A stretch of 64,000 nt of DNA. It comes from Talinum fruticosum (Eukaryota; Streptophyta; Magnoliopsida; Caryophyllales; Talinaceae). This document shows, one piece after another, positions 56,481 through 64,000 of the stretch. The stretch spans positions 5,643,001 to 5,707,000 of the forward strand of contig JAITYX010000007.1 in NCBI GenBank assembly GCA_021018815.1. Reading direction: 5' to 3'. How positions within the stretch are numbered: the first letter of the stretch is position 1; each line of letters opens with the position of its first letter. The position numbers were made by a program, and so were the translations under genes. The notes beneath the pieces were generated by a model that did not search any database, had not been told where the DNA came from, and saw only the letters and a list, made by a program, of their open reading frames with translations.

Positions 56481-57269
56481 AAGGACGTAAGAGCCTTGAT
56501 ATGCTCTTAGGTTCACAATGTGTCTCTTTTAGAAAAGAAGGTCTTGGTTTCAACAAGGAGGAAGAATCTAATTCTTACTCGATTTGTTCAAAAAGGATTC
56601 CGAACTCGTTAAGTTCAAAAAGGCCGAGCATGGTCCCATTCACAAAAATGAAAGGAGGACTAAACCTGCACCTATTTATAAAAAGAAACCATTTTCCTCT
56701 CGTTTCAAAAGGAAAGGTTTTTAAAAGGAAAGAGTCACGGACTCAGCTCTCGAAAAGAAGAAGACTCGGAATCGACTAAAACCAAAGTCATTCAAATCTG
56801 GGTTCCGAAGCACCTTCTTCCTCGTAAAAGGACCACAAGTAAGGAATGTTACTGGGTTCGTTAGAGGAAGTGAGAAGGGTTAGATTTTCTCTGTTTTGCA
56901 GGTCACTCGTAAAAGATCAAAAGGACACTGGTACCTGGACAGCGGATGTTCTCGACATATGTCGAGTGACCAAGGACTCTTTTCCGAGTTGGAATCATAT
57001 AAAGGAGGAAAGGTGACCTTTGGTGATGACAAAGAAGGGCAAGATAGTGGGCATTGGGAAGATTAGTAATGGAAACAATCCGGTGAGCCCAGTCTACCTT
57101 GTCAAAGGACTTAAGTACAACTTACTTAGCATCTCCCAGCCTTTGTGACAAAGGTCAAGAAGTAAAATTCACTCAATTCAAGTGCTACATCACGGATGAG
57201 ACCACTAAAGAGGTAAAGCTCTCGGTAAGAGATCGGGTAATACCTACGTTATTCCTCTCTCGACCCAAG
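56481..57269 (+). pseudogene. pol: Copy D pol: linker and protease
   Basis: A Lys-rich linker (56501-56779) precedes HWYLDSGCSRHMSSD, with DSG at 56938-56946, then LFSELESYKGGKVTFGDD. In the next frame come NNPVSPVYLVKGLKYNL-like and QEVKFTQFKCYITDETTKEV segments (57150-57215), closing the protease domain. It is frameshifted at TCGGTAAG near 57220. Confidence 0.82.
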
Positions 57270-58400
57270 TCGAACTTATCATGTTTAAAAGCACATCTTC
57301 AAGATGATTCTTGGACTTGGCATCGTAGATTAGGTCATATTAGCATGCATACTATCAAAAAGCTTGCATCTCTTGATCTCGGTTAGAGGATTACCTAACC
57401 GTGCGTTTGAGAAGGTTAAAATATGTGAAGCATGCACCGTAGGGAAACAAGTCGGTCTTCATTCAAATCTCTCGAAGACAGCTTCCACATCCAAGTGTGC
57501 TTGAATTACTACACATGGACTTATGTGGTGAAATCCCCGTGAAGAGTCTCGGAGGTAAATCTTACATACTTGTTATTATTGATGATTTTTCAAGATTTAC
57601 CTGGGTGTGTTTTCTGAAGCATAAGAATGAGGCCTTCAAGGAGTTCAGCAAGCTCCGTAGAAAGATTCAAGTTGAGTCTCGGACTCAGATTCAAAAGATT
57701 CGAACCGACCATGGAAGGGAGTTCGATTACTCGTAATTCTCGGAGTTTTGTGACAAGAATGGAATTTCTCACAACTTCTTAGCACCCGTAACTCCTCAAC
57801 AGAATGGAGTAGTTGAGAGAAAGAACAGAACCCTTGAAGAAATAGCAAGGACGATGATGATTGAACACAACTTGCCTTACTATTTCTGGCAGAGGCGAGA
57901 AACACAGCCAACTACACCCTCAATCGATGCCTCATCGGACCCATTCGAAGAAAACACCTTATGAGCTCTACAAAGGGAGGAAGCCAAATATTTCCTATTT
58001 CGCATCTTTCGGGTGTAAGTGCTTTGTCCACAACAACGGTAAGGATCATCTCGACCAAGTTTGATGCTCGGTCGGACGAAGGAATTTTTCTAGGTTACTC
58101 TTCTCATAGCAAAGCTTACCGTATATTCAACAAGAGAACTAACAAAGTGGAAGAAAGTATCCACGTAGTGTTTGATGAGCTTGAACAGGGAAAACCAAGT
58201 GAATCTTCATACTCGGAACCGAAGCTCGAAAGGATGATGACGAAGATGAGTCTATAAAGACTCGTAAGGAGACCACTCGTAACGAGAAAGCTCGTAATGA
58301 GACAACTCAAGAGGTCGTTCGTAACGAGCAAGTCAATGAAGAGGATCACTCGTAACAAGCTTCGAAGATCAAGCAATTCAACCAACAAACCTGGTGAATC
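57270..58400 (+). pseudogene. pol: Copy D pol: integrase
   Basis: The zinc region begins DSWTWHRRLGHISMHTIKKL (57306 on); its Cys pair lies in another frame near 57425. The core (57497-57736) carries HMDLCGEIPVKSLGGKSY with Asp at 57518, VIIDDFSRFTWVCFLKHKN, and IRTDHGREFDYS with Asp at 57707. NGVVERKNRTLEE gives the Glu at 57815, a D-x35-E spacing. A TAA at 57734 comes from TCGTAA. TPYELYKGRKPNISYFASFG and KVEESIHVVFDELEQGK follow. Confidence 0.87.
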
Positions 58401-60060
58401 AAAGAACTGGTAAAGCGTTCAAATTTACCTCCAAGTCATCCCCAAGAAAACATTATTTCGATATCAACAAGTGGGGTAAGAACTCGTTCTTCTCTTCATA
58501 ATCTATGTGCATTCACCGCATTCATTTCACTAATCGAACCCAAAAATGCACTAGAAGCCCTTAATGAACCCGAATGGGTAGAGGTTATGCAAGAAGAGCC
58601 GAATCAATTTGAAAGAAACCAAGTCTCGGACTCCGACCAACCGACCTTCCGACCACCCAGCTATAGGAACCAAATGGGTTTTCAAAAACAAACTGGATGA
58701 GGGTGGAATAGTTGTCGAAACAAGGCTAGACTTGTAGCTCAAGGTTACAATCAAGAAGAAGGAATTGATTGTGGGGAAACCTTTGCACCGAGTAGCTAGA
58801 ATTGAAGCCATTAGAATATCGTTGGCATTTGCATCCCGCATGCATATTAAACTTTATCAAATGGATGTTAAGTGTGCCTTTCTCAATGGGTTTATTGAAG
58901 AAGAAGTCTATGTCGAGCAGCCTCCCGGTTTTGAAAACTCGGAATTTCCAAATCATGTTTTCAAACTTCAAAAGGCTCTCTATGGTCTTAAGCAAGCCCC
59001 TAGAGCTTGGTATGAAAGACTCGAGCAACTTCCTCGGTTCAAAATAATTTTAAAAGAGGTCAGATCGACAAGACTTTATTCATAAAGACCAAAGGGAAAG
59101 ATTTTCTCATTGTTCAAGTATTTGTTGATGATATTATTTTCGGTGCTACTAATGAATTTCGTGCCGAGAATTTTCCGAGTTGATGAGTCAAGAGTTCCAA
59201 ATGAGTATGATGGGAGAACTCAACTTCTTCCTTGGATTGCAAATCAAACAAGACAAAAATGGAATCTTTGTTCATCAATCAAAATACACCAAGGAACTGC
59301 TGAAGAAATACAAGCTTCAAGATGCAAAGCACGCATCTACTCCTATGAGCAAGCAGTATAAAGCTCGACTCGGATGAGACAGTAAAGCAAGAGATCGAAA
59401 CTCTATCGAGGTATGATTGGATCACCGCTATATCTTACTTCAAGCGGACCGGATATAATGTTCGATGTTTGCTTATGTGCACGATTTCAAGCTAATCCAA
59501 AAGAATCACATCTCACTGCGGTGAAGAGAATATTCGGATATCTTGCAGGCACTCGGAATCTAGGACTCGTGGTACTCCGGAGACTCGTAACCGAGTCCGA
59601 CCGGGTACTCGACGCGGACTACGTAGGATACAAAGTTGATCGAAAGAGCACATCCGGAGCTTGCCAATTTCGGGTCAATCCCTAGTATCCCGGCACTCAA
59701 AGAAGCAAAACTCAGTAGCTCTATCAACTGCGTAAGCTGAATATATTGCCGCTGGAGCTTGTTGCGCTCGATTCTCTCGGATAAAACAACACTTGAAGGA
59801 CCTTGGACTATCTCTCAACTCGAGTCCCAATCAAGTGTGACAATCAAAGCGCAATCAGTATCACTAAGAATCCCGTCCAAAGACTCAAAAACAAAGCATA
59901 TTGAAGTCGGTATCACTTCTTACGCGATCACTCGTAAAAGGGTGATATTACACTTGAGTTCATTCCTACTAATCTTCAATTAGCCGATATCTTTACTAAG
60001 CCTCTTGGTGAAGATCAATTCGCTTTTATTCGGAATGAGCTTGGTATGTTAAATGCTTAG
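58401..60060 (+). pseudogene. pol: Copy D pol: reverse transcriptase and RNase H
   Basis: IEAIRISLAFASRMHIKLYQ then [39 protein letters not shown], then a frame break. The catalytic block at 59121-59132 reads Phe-Val-Asp-Asp, where A, B and C have Tyr-Val-Asp-Asp. QMSMMGELNFFLGLQIKQDK (59189 on) follows. RNase H is heavily frameshifted: TGYSDAD is lost at TACTCGACG near 59608, but YVGYKVDRKSTSGACQF and a CDN block remain. It ends LGMLNA, stop 60058-60060. Confidence 0.85.
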
Positions 60061-60704
60061 TTTCGCGTTATGATTCTTGAACTTTTCCGTGCTATGTGCT
60101 TTCGTTGTCAATAACCATTAGTTCGATTGATCACGTGATACCGAGCTGATAGTTATTTCGTGTTTCGAGTCACTCGGAAAGTTTTCCGAGTCAAACTCGG
60201 ACGTAGAGAAAATTGGACATCAAATTTTCTCGAAGCTATCTTTAGAACAAGTGGAAGAGTTTTGGATTATAATTTCAAAATCTTTTTCTCTCTCTTTCTC
60301 GAGCGCTGCGATCAAATCATAACCGCAGAATTCAAACCGTTGTTATCTCAACCGTTGAAGAAGAACTGTCACACCGGCATTAATGACCGATGGACAGGCC
60401 GAGACGTAACGGAGTTACTTAACGGATAGTGAACGGGCGCGCGTATTCTTTATAAATAACGTCTATCCATCTTCATCTCGGTATTCTAAAACTCCTTCCC
60501 TCTCAAACGAAACCCTCTCGCGAAAGCATACTACGTGAATAGTGTTCCCTGATCGTCCGCGAGACGTTGAAGAAGCTCTCTCTCTCTCTCGTAAGTTTTC
60601 AACTGCTCATCTCTCTTTCTTCTACCATTTTCGTTTTCTTCTCTTCTACACCTCCTTCTCCTTCTCTTTCTCTTTCAAAAAGTTTCATCTTTTCATCTCT
60701 CACA
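60061..60704 (+). promoter_or_regulatory. Copy D pol-ORF3 spacer with promoter-like signals
   Basis: Holds a palindrome at 60162-60180 (GTTTCGAGT and ACTCGGAAA around one base), at least five AACGG/CCGTT motifs from 60337 to 60436, a TATA box TTTATAAATAAC at 60449-60460, then a CT-rich leader with (TC)n at 60574-60590 up to the ORF3 ATG at 60705. This mirrors the LTR promoter order. Confidence 0.5.
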
Positions 60705-62427
60705 ATGCCTAAAAGAGGAAACCATCCCGACTTTCGTGTTTCTTCATCCTCAAAGAAACCTCGCACCAACAAGCCGGATAGCTCAACCCCTTCTAAACCC
60801 GTTGTCACCCAAGCATCTTGCGCTGGACGACAAGTTCTTCCCAACAACCAAATTCTCCTGGTTGACCAACATTCAAACCACCGGAGTCTACCCTTTCTTG
60901 TGTTTCAGCGAGTTCATCTATCCCGAACTTGTTTCGAGTTTTATACTCATCTCACCCACTCCGAAAATGTTCTAACCTCTCGGGTTCGTAACATCACCGT
61001 TCGTATCAACACCTCCCTCCTTCACCGTCTATTCAAAGTCTCTTCTCTCTTCTTGAACAAAGCAACCCTATCCCCTTCACTCGAAGTCGCCGACGACTTC
61101 TTTGAAAAGTACGCTAAAGAATTCCCCGGGTCCGTAAAGAACTTTTCGTGACTCGGTTGAAGTCGAAGCCGAGCTTCGTGTTTCCTGCCGACGAGAACCT
61201 TCTTCTCACAAGCATTCTAGCAAGGAGAACCCCAACTCCAAGCACCTCAAAGCCCTCTTCGATATCCCGGAGGGATATGAAGTCGATCTCTTCCCTCCAT
61301 CATTGAAGCGGATGGCCGCCGTGCCAGCTCAACTTCAGAGCAAGAAGAACACCTCCCTTCCTTTCGGTGCTCTTCTCACCCTTGTCTTCAAACAATTCCA
61401 AGTTCCTCTTCCCTCTCGACCCTAACGCGGTGTCCGAGGCGGCCATTGTGGTCGGCAAGAAGGAACTCCGTGGGTACGGATACCAGAAACTAACCCCGGA
61501 CTCGTAAATCCACCCCTCTTTCTCTTCCCTCTTCACCTGGTGGTGCCTCCACCTCCGGTGCTTCCAAAACTCTCTCTCGCCCTCTTGTCTCCTCGTCTTC
61601 ATGGACAAGATCACCTCGGTGTCTTCCGATTTCGTAGACATGCTCGGAGGTTTTAAGTTCTGTCCTTCAGTGGTCCGACCATCAACCAAAAACCGGTCGA
61701 GTCCCAAATCCGAGAGCAGCGAGCTCTCGTTCTTGAGATGAGAGAGCTGGTTAAGGAGCAGAAGGAGCCGGCCGAGCTCCTCGAGAGAGACGGTCCAAGG
61801 CGGCTCGAGAGCCGAAGACTCGGACCCATCCGAGGCGTCTTCGAGCCCAGCCCGACCTCCTCGGAGAGCGAGGAAGCCGAGGAAGCAGAGGAAGAAGCTA
61901 CGGATGCAGCGGAGGACGCCGAGGAACTCCGCGGTCGAAGCAGGTCCTTCCGGGCAAAGGGAAGAAGAGGCCGTGGCAACCGCTCCCCAAGCTCAAATTG
62001 CCGTACTCGGCTCGCATGCCAGCCTCGAGTGGGTCGAAGATCTCGCTCCTCCAGCCGAGTCGCCCGAGCAGCCCCTCCAGCCCTCGAGGTCCCAAGGGAA
62101 GAACCTCTTGATCCACTCTCTCCGGGTCGGCCCCTCGTAGCCGAGCCCCTGCGAACTATTCCGGTTCTCCCTTCGCCGCGCTCAAGCACATCGTCAAGGT
62201 CTTATCAGCGCCGGCGCACCTCCGCCTCTACTCGAAATCCCCACCTTCCTAGTTGGAGCCATGCACCGAGTCACGATTCCTCGCTGTCTCCGAATTTCGT
62301 TTCAAAATTTTCTTTTGTCCGGACAACTTATGTGTATTACTTGTACTTTTCTCCTTTCCTTTTGTTTCTTGTTTTTGCTGAAAGGCAAGGGGGAGAAAAT
62401 GTAATCGAAACCGGTTGTCTTGTTTAG
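60705..62427 (+). pseudogene. Copy D ORF3: envelope-like third ORF
   Basis: MPKRGNHPDFRVSSSSKKPR opens at 60705. After a shift at CAAGCATC the frame reads HLALDDKFFPTTKFSWL as in copy B. Then come FLCFSEFIYPELV, VRNITVRINTSLLHRLFKVS, VADDFFEKYAKEFPGSVKN, MAAVPAQLQSKKNTSLPFGA-like and FKQFQVPLP. A coiled-coil-prone MRELVKEQKEPAELLERD starts at 61738, followed by an acidic SESEEAEEAEEEATDAAEDA stretch. The C-terminus has a hydrophobic segment (about 62315-62380) and ends ENVIETGCLV at 62427. It is a membrane-associated, envelope-like protein by layout; homology to a viral envelope is not shown. Confidence 0.72.
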
Positions 62428-62667
62428 GGGGAGTTCTCTCCACCCTTGTAATAATTTTTTAATGATTTGATGCATTTCATTATTAATTTCGAGTTCTTTC
62501 TTTTCGAGCTATTGAGTTCAAGCATACTTTAATTTGCTCCGATATATTGTATATTGCTCGATCCATTCAATATGCCTTACTTTTATTCAAACTACTCGTA
62601 ATCGATCTATTTTCCTCTAACAAAGTTTCTGTTTAAGTATGGAATGCCTTTCATCAAAAAGGGGAGA
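62382..62667 (+). promoter_or_regulatory. Copy D polypurine tracts
   Basis: Three purine tracts: AAGGCAAGGGGGAGAAAAT at 62382-62400 overlapping the ORF3 end, AGGGGGAG at 62425-62432, and AAAAAGGGGAGA at 62656-62667 directly before the 3' LTR. Multiple tracts of this kind are a Sirevirus feature; the last is the working primer by position. Confidence 0.7.
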
Positions 62668-62668
62668 T

Positions 62669-64000
62669 TGAAGACTCGGACACCGCTCTATATCTTTTCG
62701 AGTCATGCAAAAGGAATCGAGTATAACGATATCATTCATATAGAGTTTTGATTCCAAGGCATTCTCTCGTGTCTTAGAAACTTACTTGAATTAAATAGTA
62801 TCCTTCCTATGCGATTCGGCCTTCACATATCTCTTTAATCGCTTCTCGCTAGCGACTCGTAAAACTTGTTCTTTATTCTCGAGTCCTTTCTCACTCGTAA
62901 TCCGACTTGTGTTTATTTACTCTACTGTTTGCATAGTCAGCATTCATAGCTCATTTCATGCTTAGTCTATATAAAGTCCTTTTTCACTATGATACTTGCT
63001 ATAGAACGTGTTTCTTCACTTAAGACTAAGTCATATGGAATTCCGAGTATCATGGATTTTAGACTCGTAAAATTCCATTTCTTTTCGACTCGTATAATCA
63101 ATTGCGTAATTAACATGATTATTTTATTATCTCGTGTCTAACCTTGGACCAAAGTATTTTATACTTTGAGAACCAAAGTTGTTTTACTTTTGTAGGTTAT
63201 TCAATCGAGGATATCTTTTCAAACTACAAAAGTAGCCGGCTTCGTAACGTCAAATCACCAAGCAGATATGGCTTTTCACCTTCCCCGCTTTAGTCTCGTA
63301 AGATTGTGTCGAAGCCGTCCGCTTCCATATCCGGAAAACTGGAACGTCAAGCTTAACGGTGGTTTTCACCACATTTTTCAAGACACAACCGATGGTTTTG
63401 GGACTTCCAAGAGAGTTAAACCGTTGTCCAACGTCCATATTTCAACGGATACTTTCCGAGTGACTCGTAAAGCTTTTCACAACGGTCACGTAAGACTCTC
63501 GGTCAGCAGATGAAGATAACGGCTACTCGCCCGGTCTTCTATAAAAGAAGCCACTTCACAAGACTTGAAGGTTGCCGAACATATTGTCTATACACTTACT
63601 TGATCAAAGTTATTGTATTTACTCTCAATCTTCAACTTACAACTCCCACTCGTAATTCATTACTTTCGAGTTGTAAGGTCTTGTACTTAGTTACAAACTC
63701 CTCTTACATTCTTTGTAAGGTCCCTTGACTAAGCCGTAAGGGTTAACTCAGCTTAGTTGTCCCTAGCCGTAAGGGTTATCTCAGCTAGGAAGTACTAGAT
63801 CGGATAAGGGAACTTCGAGTCTAGGAAAACTTGTATAGAGTTGTCTAAGGGAGCAACTCGGGTTCGGTCAAGTTCACGGTATTTTGTGGACTCAAAATAG
63901 TGGATTTGACTTCGTGTCCGGATTGACACGGGCCGTGGTTTTCTGCCCCGGGAGGGTTTCCACGTAAAATCTCCGTGTTCTCTTTCCGAGTTCATTCTAG
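62669..64000 (+). repeat. Copy D 3' LTR (cut by window end)
   Basis: 1332 bp visible, nearly identical to 53479-54810. Differences concentrate at CCG/CGG sites, for example CTCGAGACACTTGC against CTCGGACACCGC at the start. Confidence 0.92.

Larger units (their letters stand above)
53479..64000 (+). mobile_element. Copia copy D: near-complete Sirevirus-like element
   Basis: Same subfamily as copy A. 5' LTR 53479-55008, primer site 55012-55023, gag from 55068, protease, integrase, RT-RNase H to 60060, spacer, ORF3 60705-62427, polypurine tracts, and a 3' LTR from 62669 cut by the window end about 200 bp short. The flank left of the LTR is TCCAT; the other side is not visible. LTRs agree closely, so the insertion is young, yet pol is full of frame breaks that coincide with CCG/CGG sites. 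Confidence 0.92.

Noticed and set aside
61300..62189. Minus-strand frames of 135 and 178 codons in copy D
   Set aside because: Antisense to ORF3 of copy D; they arise from its Pro/Ser/Glu-rich codon use.

Overview
The window looks like plant nuclear DNA made almost entirely of nested transposable elements. No host gene, rRNA, tRNA or bacterial feature could be supported. A plant origin is indicated by L1-type LINEs with plant-style zf-RVT and RNase H tails, several Ty1/copia elements of Sirevirus type with an extra third ORF, a Florendovirus/Petuvirus-like endogenous pararetrovirus, and a PIF/Harbinger-type MITE. The species cannot be told.

Layout. 1-2200: unassigned T-rich DNA. 2210-5997: LINE-1, decayed, + strand, ending in a short A-tail. 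5998-7928 and 18691-22806: a second LINE (ORF1 left, ORF2 right), probably one element split by copia copy A. 7934-18685: copy A, minus strand, complete, with two ~1.53 kb LTRs and a TCATC target duplication. 20362-21527: an old relic LTR of the same superfamily lying in LINE-2. 22810-23103: a 294-bp MITE with a TAA duplication. 23724-36219: copy B, plus strand, complete, AACTT duplication, with a 1.58 kb solo LTR inserted in its integrase gene (28150-29726). Copy B itself lies in an older inverted-repeat sequence. 36541-37590: a possible second MITE and a CAA/CGA microsatellite. 37591-44460: a decayed endogenous pararetrovirus. 44650-50869: copy C, old, with a truncated 5' LTR, cut on its right by a minus-strand LTR of probable Ty3/gypsy origin (50870-53022). 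53479-64000: copy D, plus strand, nearly complete; its 3' LTR runs off the window.

How the genes work together. Each copia copy follows the order LTR, primer site, gag (CCHC knuckle), aspartic protease, integrase, reverse transcriptase, RNase H, spacer, ORF3, polypurine tracts, LTR. Gag would form the particle, protease would mature it, RT/RNase H would copy the RNA from a tRNA primer, and integrase would insert the cDNA. ORF3 is an envelope-like third protein of unknown role. All copies carry frameshifts or stops, so none is demonstrably autonomous as read here.

Main points of interest. (1) The spacer between pol and ORF3 repeats the layout of the LTR promoter: a CGAGT/ACTCG palindrome, AACGG motifs and a TATA box. 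This suggests a separate promoter for ORF3. (2) Many differences between the two LTRs of copy A, and many frame breaks in young copies, fall at CCG/CGG sites with a few recurring spellings. This looks more like a systematic read or consensus error than ordinary mutation. (3) The interior of the MITE is largely a roughly 10-bp tandem repeat. (4) The pararetrovirus has clear inactivating lesions. All assignments come from reading motifs by eye; no database search was run.
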